Assembly (NCBI GenBank): GCA_040878035.1
Contig: JBBDMX010000059.1
Location: forward strand, 33,617-97,616
DNA length: 64,000 nucleotides
Direction of reading: 5' to 3'
Source of the DNA: JBBDMX01 sp040878035
GTDB lineage: Bacteria > Planctomycetota > Phycisphaerae > Phycisphaerales > Phycisphaeraceae
The position numbers and the translations under genes were made by a program. Positions 15,479-25,588 of the stretch are shown piece after piece (the first letter of the stretch is position 1; each line of letters begins with the position of its first letter). The notes under the pieces are model-generated. The model had not been told where the DNA came from. It did not search any database and saw only the letters and a program-made list of their open reading frames with translations.

Positions 15479-17930
15479 GCCGGCTCACGTTGCCGACGAC
15501 CGCGGGCCCAACCGCCGTCGTCAGCGCCGCGATTCGCCGTTCTGGCTGATCGTGTCGCTGGTGGTCCACACCCTTGTGCTGGCGGCGTTGTTCATCTTCA
15601 CGCCCCTGCGCGACATCGTCTTTGAGCCGCGCCAGCCCCGCCAGGATCAGGTCATCGCCGCCAGCCAACTCGAGGAGCTGGCCCAACAGCTTCAAGAGGT
15701 CAACGAGAAAGACCTGCGTCAGCGCGCGCAAGCCCTGCAGGACATCCTTGCGGAACTGGAGCAGATTCGCCAGGCCAAGCTCCAGGAGTACAAGGAAGTC
15801 AACCCGCGGGAACTCGAGGAAGCGCTGGCCACCGCCCAGGAAGAGGCCGACAAGGCGCTGGAGGCACAGAAACAGGCGCTGGCGGAACTGGAGCAGATCA
15901 AACAGCCGGCGCCCGCCCCCGGGGGCGCCGCTACGCCCAAAGATGTCGCAGCGCATCACACGCAGGCCGCCGTCAAGCAATACCAGGCCGAGCAACACCA
16001 GGCGCAGGCCTCCGCGCAGCTTTCGCTGTCCAACGAAGCACCCGCGGCCACCCAGGCACAGGCCGAGGCGCAGAGCGCCCAGGTCAAGGCCAGCCAGCAA
16101 CAGAATGCAGCGCAAACGACTGAGCAACGAGCACAGAACACCGCCCAGGCCGTCGAACGAGCCGCGGACCAGATCACTAAGGCGCAGGCCGAAGCCGACG
16201 CCGCCCGCCAGCGCCAGGCTGATGAGCAGAAAAAGCTAGAACAGGCGCAGGCCAAAGCGACCGAAGCCAACGCCAATCTGCAAGAGACGCAACAGGAGGA
16301 AGCGGAAGCCAAGCAGAAGGCCCAGGAGACAGCGGCCGCGCGCAAGGCCGCCACTGCCGCCGCATCCAAGGCCCCGGCGGATCAGAAAAAGGCGGCGCAA
16401 GCCACCGCCAAGGACGCTGCCACCAAGGCCACCGACGCGTCGGCGCAAGCCACCGCCGCCTCCAAGGCCACCGCGCAAGCGCAGAAACAGGCGGATCAAG
16501 CCAAGAACCAGGCGCATCGCCAGGCGGCCACGGTCGCCAAGCTGACCAAAGCCGCCGAGGCCCGCGACAAGGCCGCGCAGGACGCCAAGGCGGCGAAGGA
16601 AAAGGCTGAGAAAGACGCCGCCGACGCCAAGGAGGCCGCCCGCCAGGCGCTGGATCAGGCCATCGCCAAGCAGAAGGATGCGATCCAGGCGCAGGAAAAG
16701 GCCAAGGACACACTGGCCAAAGCTCGCGCCGCCAAGGAGCAGGCAGCGGCCCAAGCGCCGGCCCCCGACGCCAGCCCGGAGCCGCCGCCCGCCGCGCTCG
16801 AGCAACCCGTCGCCGAGACTAAGCCCGACCTGGAGGCGATGGACGCCGTCGATCTCTACGAACTCGCCACCGACACCGAAGGGAAGATCACCGAGAGCTA
16901 CAAGGACATCACCGCCACGGATCTGGCAATGGTGCGCGAAATCTCCCTGGGCCAGGCCCGGCAGGTCGTCGATGTGCCCCGACCCGAACGAAGCAAAGTG
17001 GACGAAAATGCCTTGCGGCAACCGATCAAGACCCGCCAGGACTTTGAACGGCAAAGCCAGGCCCTGCGCACCGTCCTGCGCGAGGAGGAGGCCATGGTGG
17101 CGCTGGGCGACAACCTGCTGGCGCAAGCCAAGGGCATGGACCGCAGCGGCATCGAGCTTTCCCTGGGCGAAATGCGCGCCCAGGAAGCCGCGATGCAGCA
17201 GGCGTCGCATGAGGTCCAGGGCGGCAAGGTCGCCGACTTGGCGGGACTCATGGCGCAGGCGGCCGGCACAGCCGCCCCCGCCTCGCCGACCGCAGGCCCA
17301 CGCCGCGCCCCCGGCGCGCCGGGCGGGGTCGATCAAGCCCCCTCAGGATCCGCCGCAGGCGCCAGCAACGCCGCGGATGCCCCCCTCCCGGCCGCGCCGA
17401 CCCTCAAGAAGACCGGCGTCACCCTCCCCGCACGCAAGGTCATGGCCGGGGGCCAACAGGCCCAATGGTTCTACGTCGATTCGTGGTACACCCTGGGGCC
17501 ATTCCCCAATCCCAACCGCGTCAATCTCCATCGCCAGTTCCCGCCCGAAAGCGTGGTGGACTTAAGCGCCAACTACCGCATGGGTAAGGATGGCCGCACG
17601 CTGCGCTGGCAGTTCATCCAGAGCGACCAATCCAGAGTCGAACCCGCCAATGCCGAGCCCTACGGCATCTGGTACGCCTATACCGAACTCTTCTTCGAAG
17701 AGCCGACCGACGCCTGGATCGCCGTGGGCAGCGACGACCGCTCCGACCTCTGGCTCAACAGCTTCAAGGTCTGGGCCAGCGCCGACACACTCAAAAACTG
17801 GTCGATCGACGAAGGCCTCCGCCGCGTCCACTTCCAGAAGGGCATCAACAAGGTGCTCTTTCGCATCGAAAACGGCTGGCACGGCATGGGCTTCTCCCTG
17901 GTGGTCAACCTGGGCGACGCGCCTAAGTGA
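15441..17930 (+). CDS. TolA/TonB-like energy-coupling protein with long coiled coil and C-terminal beta domain
   Basis: An 829-residue protein that fills the TonB/TolA position behind exbB-exbD. Residues ~32-58 contain one membrane helix (PFWLIVSLVVHTLVLAALFI) after a basic N-terminus. Residues ~65-450 form an Ala/Gln/Lys-rich coiled coil, partly tandem AQxxAxxA heptads. Residues ~660-829 form a separate beta-rich domain: WYTLGPFPNPNR, then VGSDDRSDLWLN and LFRIENGWHGMGFSLVVN. The same domain pattern ends the protein encoded at 57024-60266. The start has AGAGGA six nt upstream. No TonB C-terminal domain is visible, so the energised partner is unknown. Confidence 0.7.
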   Translation: MSESTPSGSIADKPAHVADDRGPNRRRQRRDSPFWLIVSLVVHTLVLAALFIFTPLRDIVFEPRQPRQDQVIAASQLEELAQQLQEVNEKDLRQRAQALQDILAELEQIRQAKLQEYKEVNPRELEEALATAQEEADKALEAQKQALAELEQIKQPAPAPGGAATPKDVAAHHTQAAVKQYQAEQHQAQASAQLSLSNEAPAATQAQAEAQSAQVKASQQQNAAQTTEQRAQNTAQAVERAADQITKAQAEADAARQRQADEQKKLEQAQAKATEANANLQETQQEEAEAKQKAQETAAARKAATAAASKAPADQKKAAQATAKDAATKATDASAQATAASKATAQAQKQADQAKNQAHRQAATVAKLTKAAEARDKAAQDAKAAKEKAEKDAADAKEAARQALDQAIAKQKDAIQAQEKAKDTLAKARAAKEQAAAQAPAPDASPEPPPAALEQPVAETKPDLEAMDAVDLYELATDTEGKITESYKDITATDLAMVREISLGQARQVVDVPRPERSKVDENALRQPIKTRQDFERQSQALRTVLREEEAMVALGDNLLAQAKGMDRSGIELSLGEMRAQEAAMQQASHEVQGGKVADLAGLMAQAAGTAAPASPTAGPRRAPGAPGGVDQAPSGSAAGASNAADAPLPAAPTLKKTGVTLPARKVMAGGQQAQWFYVDSWYTLGPFPNPNRVNLHRQFPPESVVDLSANYRMGKDGRTLRWQFIQSDQSRVEPANAEPYGIWYAYTELFFEEPTDAWIAVGSDDRSDLWLNSFKVWASADTLKNWSIDEGLRRVHFQKGINKVLFRIENGWHGMGFSLVVNLGDAPK

Positions 17931-17952
17931 GATCCATTCCAGCATATGCAAA

Positions 17953-17972
17953 GCCAAGCCGGTCGGCTTGGC
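17953..17972. terminator. Hairpin between convergent genes
   Basis: GCCAAGCC-GGTC-GGCTTGGC forms a perfect 8-bp stem with a four-base loop, 22 nt after the stop of the TolA-like gene and before the convergent nuoB. No long T-run follows, so it may be a weak or factor-assisted terminator. Confidence 0.4.
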
Positions 17973-18136
17973 CAACAGCACGCCTACGCATAGAACAGGG
18001 CGATAACCCCAGGCAGAAGCAACAATAACAGCAGCGGGAGATGGTCGGCCTGACGCCTGGCCCGCAGCAAGTGAGGGGGAATACTGCGCGATATAGGCGC
18101 GAGAAGCGATCCGCAGCCTCGCTCAAGCGGTGCCGC

Positions 18137-18682
18137 CTAGATCGTCGCGGGGGCGGGCATGGGCAGGTCGTACTGCGAGGCGGCGCGGCGGGTGCCGCGC
18201 GGCATGGCGATCGACTGGGCGCTAATCTTGTCCTGAAGGCGCATCAACCCCTCGATCAGCGCCTCGGGCCGGGGCGGGCAGCCGGGGATGTACACGTCCA
18301 CGGGCACGACCATATCCACGCCCTTGACCACGTGGTAGCCGTACTTGAAGTACGGGCCGCCGCCGACGGTGCAGGCGCCCATGGCCATGACGTACTTGGG
18401 GTCGGGCATTTGGTTGTACAAGCGCCTGACGCGCGACGCCATTTTGTAGGTGACGGTGCCGGCGACGATCATCAGGTCGCTCTGCCGCGGCGTGGCACGG
18501 AAAGCGCCGGCGCCGAAGCGGTCAAAGTCATAGCGTGAGGCCCCCACCGCCATCATCTCGATGGCGCAGCACGCCAGTCCGAAGGTCATGGGCCAGAGCG
18601 AACTCTTGCGCGCCCAGTTGATGGCCCAGTCGAGACTGGTAATGATCAAACCTTCCTCGAAGCGATTTTCGATCCAGCTCAT
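18137..18682 (-). CDS. nuoB: NADH-quinone oxidoreductase subunit B
   Basis: A 181-residue complex I subunit that carries the last iron-sulfur cluster (N2) before quinone. All cluster ligands are present: tandem Cys in GLACCAIEMM (residues ~34-43), Cys in MGACTVGGGPY and Cys in PGCPPRPEALIEG. The TYKMASRVRRLYNQMPDPKYV segment is typical. The ATG at 18682 is chosen because the family starts about six to ten residues before an ENR-like N-terminus; an upstream in-frame extension lacks family sequence. No other nuo gene is in the window, so nuoB is separated here or starts a split operon beyond clpP. It probably acts at the inner membrane on the cytoplasmic side. Confidence 0.95.
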   Translation of the reverse strand: MSWIENRFEEGLIITSLDWAINWARKSSLWPMTFGLACCAIEMMAVGASRYDFDRFGAGAFRATPRQSDLMIVAGTVTYKMASRVRRLYNQMPDPKYVMAMGACTVGGGPYFKYGYHVVKGVDMVVPVDVYIPGCPPRPEALIEGLMRLQDKISAQSIAMPRGTRRAASQYDLPMPAPATI

Positions 18683-18762
18683 GGTGTGTGTTCCAGCGCA
18701 TTGTAGCGCTTGCGCCTGATGCCGTGGGTCATGCCCACTGAAGTGGGCACGCCGAAAGGGGA

Positions 18763-19431
18763 TCACTTCTCTTCTTTGGTTTCGGGGGCACGTTCGATTA
18801 CGTCGTCCACCAGGCCGTAGGCCTTGGCTTCCTGGGCGCTGAAGTAGCGGTCGCGCTCCGAGTCTTCCTCAATGCGTTCCACGGTCTGGCCGCTGTGCTT
18901 GGACAGCAGCTCGTTGATGGTGCGTTTGGACTTGAGGATTTCCTCAGCCTGGATCTGAATGTCGGTGGTCTGGCCGTACACCCCGCCGTAGGGCTGGTGA
19001 ATCATGACCTTGGCGTGGGGCAGCATGAAACGTTTGCCCTTGGCGCCGGCGGTGAGCACGATGGCGCCGCCGCTCATGGCCCGGCCGATGCAGTAGGTGG
19101 CCACGTCGCAGGGCAAGAAACCCATGGTGTCGTAGATCGCCAGCGTATCGTCCACGCTGCCGCCGGGGCTGTTGATGTAGAGGTTGATGTCCACGCCCTT
19201 TTTCTGGTTGGCCAGATGGAGCATGCGCATGATCACGCCGGTGGCCGACACGTGGTTGATTTCACCGACCAGGAAGATGACGCGGTTTTCCAGCAGCAGC
19301 TCATCAATGGTCATTTCGCGATAGCGCTGGTACGGGGCCTGGAGCGTGGGGTGGACACCGGCGTGACTGCCCAGGGGCGCCTGCGGCCAGGGCTGCGAAG
19401 TCGGATCGAGGAGTTGCGGGGATGCGGTCAT
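18763..19431 (-). CDS. clpP: ATP-dependent Clp protease proteolytic subunit
   Basis: A 222-residue serine peptidase, the barrel of the ClpXP/ClpAP proteases. The triad residues are visible: Ser in CIGRAMSGGAIVLTAG, His in VMIHQPYGG and Asp in EEDSERDRYFS. The nucleophile region reads AMSGGA rather than the usual AASMGA, an uncommon variant seen in some second ClpP copies. The N-terminus has a Pro/Gln-rich extension of about 30 residues before YREMTIDELLLENRVIFLVG, probably a propeptide. ATG at 19431 has AAGG eight nt upstream; a TTG two codons earlier is possible. Nothing adjacent encodes a Clp ATPase. Confidence 0.92.
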   Translation of the reverse strand: MTASPQLLDPTSQPWPQAPLGSHAGVHPTLQAPYQRYREMTIDELLLENRVIFLVGEINHVSATGVIMRMLHLANQKKGVDINLYINSPGGSVDDTLAIYDTMGFLPCDVATYCIGRAMSGGAIVLTAGAKGKRFMLPHAKVMIHQPYGGVYGQTTDIQIQAEEILKSKRTINELLSKHSGQTVERIEEDSERDRYFSAQEAKAYGLVDDVIERAPETKEEK

Positions 19432-19516
19432 TGCCAAGCCTTTTTTCTACGTTGACATTGGAGCGCAAGCGTGGTTGACGCCGGCGTGAAGTACGGCCGC
19501 GTGAATGATAGCAAAG

Positions 19517-19548
19517 TAAAGCCCGGAGACGCGGGTCTCCGGGCTTTA
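19517..19548 (-). terminator. Strong hairpin terminator between clpP and the upstream gene
   Basis: TAAAGCCCGGAGAC and its exact reverse complement GTCTCCGGGCTTTA form a 14-bp stem with a four-base loop. The A/T ends allow bidirectional function. It lies 37 nt downstream of the stop of the small coiled-coil gene (minus strand), so it separates that gene from clpP. Confidence 0.75.
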
Positions 19549-19584
19549 CGTGCATCTGGATTGGGTCGTCAAGTTACACGCGGA

Positions 19585-19884
19585 TCAGATCCCCGCCTCG
19601 GTGTCGCGGTCGGTGTTCTCGTCGCCGGAGAATTTCTCTTCGAGCATTTTGCGCAGGTAGCCGTTCTCGCGCCGCGTGGCTTCAAGGTCGAACACCAGGT
19701 ACTTGATTGACAGGCGCAGGTAGTCCATGCTCTCCTGGAGGTCGTGCACGGTCTTGCGCAGCTTGGTGTGGCGCTCCTGCGTCTTGCTGGCCATGACGGC
19801 GAGCTTCTCGCGCTCGGTCTTGGGCAGGGTGGAAATCTCGCCCATCAATTCGCTGAGCTTGGTTTGGAATGCCTTCTCGTCCAT
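19585..19884 (-). CDS. Small coiled-coil protein of unknown function
   Basis: A 99-residue cytosolic protein, almost entirely helical and strongly charged. The stretch KTREREKLAVMASKTQERH-like is followed by VHDLQESMDYLRLSIKYLVF and DLEATRRENGYLRKMLEEKF, which carries heptad-spaced Leu/Ile and should form a coiled coil. The ATG at 19884 has GGAGA seven nt upstream; a GTG at 19932 would add 16 residues but lacks such a site. It is followed by a strong terminator. The position beside rpoD and the coiled-coil form would fit a small regulator, but nothing in the sequence proves this. Confidence 0.7.
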   Translation of the reverse strand: MDEKAFQTKLSELMGEISTLPKTEREKLAVMASKTQERHTKLRKTVHDLQESMDYLRLSIKYLVFDLEATRRENGYLRKMLEEKFSGDENTDRDTEAGI

Positions 19885-20134
19885 CACTTGATCTCCCGAG
19901 AGCGCTTCCGCGCTGTCATTTGAGTGTATCACAACACTCCTGCCAGTCGACGCCGTGAGCTCTTATTTTATTCGTGCTCACGCACAAATCACGTTATATC
20001 AATAACTTATGGAACAACACTCCAGGAGACGCCCATGTGCTGATTGTGCGGATTAGAGGACCGTGTTGCGTGCGGGCAACACGAAAGATGGCGCACAACA
20101 CAAGGGTGTTGCGTGGACGCACTGGTCAAGGCCA

Positions 20135-20197
20135 TAAGCCGCTTGCGGCTTAGCCTCTGTGGCGGTGTGTTTTTTGGATGCCAAGCCGCAAGCGGCT
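20135..20197 (-). terminator. Paired hairpins downstream of rpoD
   Basis: TAAGCCG-CTTG-CGGCTTA (20135-20152) and AGCCG-CAAG-CGGCT (20184-20197) are each small hairpins and are also complementary to each other over 15 nt (AGCCGCTTGCGGCTT). They lie just downstream of the rpoD stop on the minus strand, so they probably terminate its transcript. A related CCGCAAGC-type stem is upstream of rpoD near 22090. The rest of 19933-20134 holds no gene. Confidence 0.5.
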
Positions 20198-20206
20198 GGA
20201 GTTCGG

Positions 20207-22054
<1,848 letters not shown>

Positions 22055-22150
22055 GTTGTGCCTCTTAAAAGCTTGTCCGTGTCCGAGCCGCAAGGGGTAA
22101 GCTTGCGGCCGCGCCGCCGCGGGCTTACGCCGCGCGGCTCTGATTGTTCG

Positions 22151-24193
22151 TCAGCGACGTACACCGGGAAACCGCCTGGGTGACGGGATCCGGCCGTGCT
22201 CGCTGACTTGTCGCAGCATTTGCTCAGTTCGTGGTTGTACGGTCGGTGCGCCGGCGGGCTGTAGGGGGCCTTGATCCAACGCGCCCAAGTCCGCCGACTC
22301 TGCCTCCTGCCGATATTGCCTGTCCCGGTGATACGCCAGCAGCGACGCGGCGGCGCCGTGCATCATCTGCTGCATTCGTTCGGCGTCTTGCTCGGCGGCG
22401 GCCTCCATCTCGGCGTCCGCCAGGGTGGCCAGTTCCGCCAACTCCGGCGCGCCGGCCTGGGCCAAGTCCGCCAACAAACTCGCCAGCGTCACGCTCCGGC
22501 CCTCCGCCAGATGATCGTAAAGCCACTCATAGAGGCGTCGCCCGTCGGCGCTGATCATATCCGAGGGAGGCAGCGCTTCATCCAAGGTTACGCCGTCGAT
22601 CACCACGTCATGAAAGTACCCCGGCCTCTGGAGCAACCCGCCGATCACCTGCCGCTCAGCCAGTTGCAAGGCTTTGATTCTATGCTGACTCAGGCCCGAA
22701 GCAAGAGTTTGCGCAGGAATTTCGGAGGAAGTGATTCCAATTTGGTCGGACTGCCCACCCTCCTGCTCGTCGCGTCCCCCGCTGGTCTGTTCCCCTGCGC
22801 GCCGAAATGGTGCCGGCACCAGCCGATTGAGCATGTCGGCGATGACCGAATCGGACAGGTGCAGCAGTTCCGCCAGGCGTTGGAGCACCATGGACCGCCG
22901 CACCGCCGCGGTGCCCAGCGCGGGCTTGGCCAGGCCAATGTGCGCCAGGCGGCGAAGGTAGTCTTCGACCAGTCGCTGCCGGCCGGTGACGGTGTCGGCC
23001 TTCTCCAATTGCTCGCGGACGCGCTGGAACTGATACGTCAGCGCATCGGTCGCCGCCGTCATCGACGCCTGCCAGCGCGCCAGGCCGTCGGCCTGCTCCA
23101 GCAGGTCGGCCGGGTCTAGCTCATCGGGCAGCACGGCGATGGCCACGTCCACATCCTGCGTCAGAAACACCTCAACCGCCCGGTCGGCAGCCTTGATCCC
23201 CGCCTCGTCGGCGTCGTAGATCAGCACCACTTTGTCGCAATAGCGGCGAAGCTCCGCCACGTGCTGCGACGTCAGGGCCGTGCCCAGCGTCGCCACCACG
23301 TTTTTCACCCCCGCCTGATGGCAGGCGATCACATCGGTGTAGCCCTCGACGATCACTGCCGTGCGGCTGTCGATGATCGCCTTCTTGGCCAGGTGCAGGC
23401 CATAGAGCGTCGCCGATTTGTTGAAGAGCTTGTGCTCGGGGCTGTTAAGGTATTTGGGCTCGTCGTCCGGGCGCAGCTTGCGGCCGCCAAAGGCGATGGG
23501 CCGGCCGATGGCGTCGCAGATGGGGAACATCAGGCGGTGACGGAAGCGGTCGTAATAAGATGTCGGATTTCGGATTTCGGATTTCGGATTTGAACTCTGG
23601 TCACTGGTGCGGGCGGTAATAAGGCCCGCCAGTTCCAGCGCGTGCGCATCCCACTTTTTATCGAAGGCGGTCAGCGCCAGGCCGTCCCAGCGGTCCGGGG
23701 CGTAGCCGATCTGGAAGGCCTCGACCATTTCGGGGTTGATGTTGCGCTTGGCGACGTAGTCGCGGGCAAACTGGCCGTGCGTGGCGTGGCGGAGCATGGC
23801 CTGGAAAAAACTCACGCCCACCGTGTTGGCCTGACCGATCAACTGCCGCTCGGTCGGCCCCTCTGGTTCTTCCTCCCTCGTTCCACTTCGCGGGCTCCGG
23901 GGCCGTTCTTCGATTTTGATCCCCGCCCGTTCCGCCAGGTACTTGATGGCCTCGGGGAAGGTCATCTTGTGATAGCTCATCACGAAGGCGAACGCATCGC
24001 CGCCGGCGCCGCAGGAGAAGCACTTGTAAATCTGCTTGGCGGGCGAGACGTGCATCGAGGGGTTTTTGTCGTCGTGGAAGGGGCACAGGCCCAGGAACTC
24101 CTTGCCCTTGGGCCGCAGCGCCACCTGCTCGCCGATGAGGCGCACCAGATCGGTGGCCTGTTGTACCTGGTTTTTGACGTCGTCACGGTTCAT
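22151..24193 (-). CDS. dnaG: DNA primase, with an in-frame heptamer-repeat insertion
   Basis: A 680-residue primase that makes RNA primers for replication. The zinc-binding domain has Cys37, His40, Cys58 and Cys61 (CPFH...CFSC). The Toprim core is seen as AVIVEGYTDVIACHQAGVKN and VVLIYDADEAGIKAAD. The C-terminal helicase-contact region is present from about residue 540 (AERQVIGGLLQRPGYF). Just before the conserved YYDRFRHRLMFPI there is an extra segment, SNPKSEIRNP (residues ~201-210), coded by four tandem AAATCCG heptamers (23564-23591). The frame is preserved. The start at 24193 gives the expected short N-terminus before the zinc domain. Confidence 0.96.
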   Translation of the reverse strand: MNRDDVKNQVQQATDLVRLIGEQVALRPKGKEFLGLCPFHDDKNPSMHVSPAKQIYKCFSCGAGGDAFAFVMSYHKMTFPEAIKYLAERAGIKIEERPRSPRSGTREEEPEGPTERQLIGQANTVGVSFFQAMLRHATHGQFARDYVAKRNINPEMVEAFQIGYAPDRWDGLALTAFDKKWDAHALELAGLITARTSDQSSNPKSEIRNPTSYYDRFRHRLMFPICDAIGRPIAFGGRKLRPDDEPKYLNSPEHKLFNKSATLYGLHLAKKAIIDSRTAVIVEGYTDVIACHQAGVKNVVATLGTALTSQHVAELRRYCDKVVLIYDADEAGIKAADRAVEVFLTQDVDVAIAVLPDELDPADLLEQADGLARWQASMTAATDALTYQFQRVREQLEKADTVTGRQRLVEDYLRRLAHIGLAKPALGTAAVRRSMVLQRLAELLHLSDSVIADMLNRLVPAPFRRAGEQTSGGRDEQEGGQSDQIGITSSEIPAQTLASGLSQHRIKALQLAERQVIGGLLQRPGYFHDVVIDGVTLDEALPPSDMISADGRRLYEWLYDHLAEGRSVTLASLLADLAQAGAPELAELATLADAEMEAAAEQDAERMQQMMHGAAASLLAYHRDRQYRQEAESADLGALDQGPLQPAGAPTVQPRTEQMLRQVSEHGRIPSPRRFPGVRR
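23564..23591. repeat. Four tandem heptamers inside dnaG
   Basis: CGGATTT occurs four times without interruption on the + strand (AAATCCG on the coding strand). The 28-nt block plus its flanks keeps the dnaG frame and encodes a polar loop. Similar AAATCCG tracts are familiar as intergenic repeats in planctomycete-like genomes, so this looks like a repeat that entered a coding region. Confidence 0.9.
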
Positions 24194-24609
24194 CGGGCGA
24201 GATTCAACTTTCGTGTAAGCCGCCAGCGGCTTCGCGCAGCAGTCCGACCGCGCGAGTTTGCCCCGCACCGCTCAACCGCCCTCGATTGTCAATTCCAAAA
24301 CCCGAAGATCGTTGCATCTATCGCGCCGTGGTGTTGATATGGCTGCTGATAGTAGACCTTCGCCCAATCCATGTTCCAACCGTCAGAAGCATGCCACAGG
24401 AACGGTCCGGCGGCAAGAGTAGATCGCCCTAAATCGTAGCAGTCAGGTGATTTCCAGTATAGAGCGCGGGGATACCGGGGAATTCAGGGGGTATTCGGGG
24501 GATATCCGGGGGAATATCCGGGGGATTGCGGGGTGAAACCGGGGAGATCCGTGGGATCCGGGGGATCCGGGGGCAAACCCAGGATATGGGTGCCGAAACG
24601 GACTACCGT
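24194..24609. other. Intergenic region with dense G-runs upstream of dnaG
   Basis: About 415 bp between the dnaG start and the rpmB stop. From 24466 to 24580 the + strand has about ten runs of four or five G separated by short spacers, including repeats of ATCCGGGGG and ATATCCGGGGG. The part nearer dnaG (24194-24460) shows no gene and must hold the dnaG promoter. The G-runs could fold into quadruplexes in the DNA; on the minus-strand transcript they are C-runs. Confidence 0.6.
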
Positions 24610-24900
24610 TCAGGCCTCCGCCGGCGCCGCCGCGTCCGCAGCCACCTCAGGCTTGTAGGCGTACTTGCGCTTGAGCGGCTTGACCACCATGCCCATGCGC
24701 ATGGCCTTGGCGGAAACCTTGATCCGCTGCACCGAGCCCTCGATCAGCGCCGTGACCGTGTGGATATTGGCGCGGAAGGAGCGCTTGGTCTTGCCGGTGA
24801 CCTTGGTGCCCACGCCGCCGAGGTATTTGGCCTTGCCGCGCCGCGTGTACTGGAAACCCGAAGTCGTCTTTCGACCGGTAAACTTGCAGACTCGTGGCAT
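24610..24900 (-). CDS. rpmB: 50S ribosomal protein bL28
   Basis: A 96-residue large-subunit ribosomal protein. The start MPRVCKFTGRKTTSGF matches the family opening (M-S/P-R-x-C-x-x-T-G-K), followed by TKRSFRANIHTV and IKVSAKAMRMG, which correspond to the RR-F-x-N-(L/I)-(H/Q) and V-SAK-x-(M/L)-R elements. It has an Ala-rich acidic tail (ADAAAPAEA) after residue 85, longer than the E. coli protein. GAGGATC precedes the ATG. It is monocistronic here. Confidence 0.9.
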   Translation of the reverse strand: MPRVCKFTGRKTTSGFQYTRRGKAKYLGGVGTKVTGKTKRSFRANIHTVTALIEGSVQRIKVSAKAMRMGMVVKPLKRKYAYKPEVAADAAAPAEA

Positions 24901-24982
24901 CGTCGATCCTCGTTGGAAGCGCTATAGGTAAAAAACCGAAGTCCATCAGTTTACCCAATCCCCGGGCCATGGCAAATCGAGG

Positions 24983-25148
24983 GAAAGTGAAAAGTAAAAG
25001 GCGAACGGTGAAAAGTAAAAAGCAGGAAACAAGAGAAGCAAGCCCCGGGCATGCCCGCCCGGGGGCTTACCGGGGATCGCCGACGAGCTTCCAGAGGCTC
25101 CTCCGACTTTTTACTTCCCACTTTTTACTTTTCACTTTTCATTTTCAC
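24983..25148. repeat. Purine/pyrimidine inverted repeat upstream of rpoZ
   Basis: The 24901-25240 gap contains GTGAAAAGTAAAAAG at 25008-25022, exactly complementary to CTTTTTACTTTTCAC at 25121-25135. Near-copies (GAAAGTGAAAAGTAAAAG at 24983-25000, CTTTTCATTTTCAC at 25135-25148) extend both arms. The intervening 100 nt include AGCCCCGGGCATGCCCGCCC, a variant of the dispersed repeat at 5291. No gene is present; the rpoZ promoter should lie in 25149-25240. Confidence 0.75.
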
Positions 25149-25240
25149 GCCCCCGCCCGGATTTGCCCACTGGCGGGCAGGCAGGGTATACTCTGGGGCT
25201 CGCTTCCTATTCGGCAATCCCCTTTGGAGTTGGACCATCC

Positions 25241-25471
25241 ATGATTGAAGCCCTCAAAGGCGAAGACATCGTCAAGCGCGTCGGCGGGCGATTCAAGCTC
25301 TGCGCCCTGATTCAACACCGGATCCGTGAATTAATGGAAGGCTCCCGCCCGCTGGTCGAACGCAAGGGCCGCAGCGACCTGGAGATCGCCATCGAGGAAA
25401 TCGCCCAGGGCAAGATCGCCATCGAGTTCGAGGCCGTCGAAGCCAAGAGCAAAGAAGATGAAGTCGGCTGA
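25241..25471 (+). CDS. rpoZ: RNA polymerase omega subunit
   Basis: A 76-residue protein of the omega/RPB6 family, which helps assemble RNA polymerase by clamping beta-prime. It shows the family pattern: a segment reading VGGRFKLCALIQHRIRELMEG (V-x-x-R-F-x-L-x-x-x-x-x-x-R), then a charged spacer and LEIAIEEIAQGKIAIE (the A-x-x-E-I-x-x-G-K-I element). The ATG at 25241 starts directly at the conserved core; TTTGGAG lies about 15 nt upstream. It is followed by coaC, the usual rpoZ-coaBC neighbourhood. Confidence 0.88.
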   Translation: MIEALKGEDIVKRVGGRFKLCALIQHRIRELMEGSRPLVERKGRSDLEIAIEEIAQGKIAIEFEAVEAKSKEDEVG

Positions 25472-25473
25472 GT

Positions 25474-25571
25474 TGGAAAGTAAAGTGGAAAGTAGAAAGT
25501 AGAAAGTAAGAAGTGCTCGCCCAAGGGCTTTTCGTACTTTTCACTTTATACCTTTTACTTTTCACTTTTCA
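25474..25571. repeat. Inverted repeat with tandem GAAAGTA heptamers between rpoZ and coaC
   Basis: The left arm (25474-25514) has three tandem GAAAGTA heptamers at 25488-25508. The right arm (25533-25571) is pyrimidine-rich (CTTTTACTTTTCACTTTTCA) and roughly complementary. A small stem GCCCAAGGGC (25519-25528) sits in the loop. It might attenuate read-through from rpoZ into coaC. Confidence 0.65.
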
Positions 25572-25588
25572 GTTGTCATCGCATCGCC

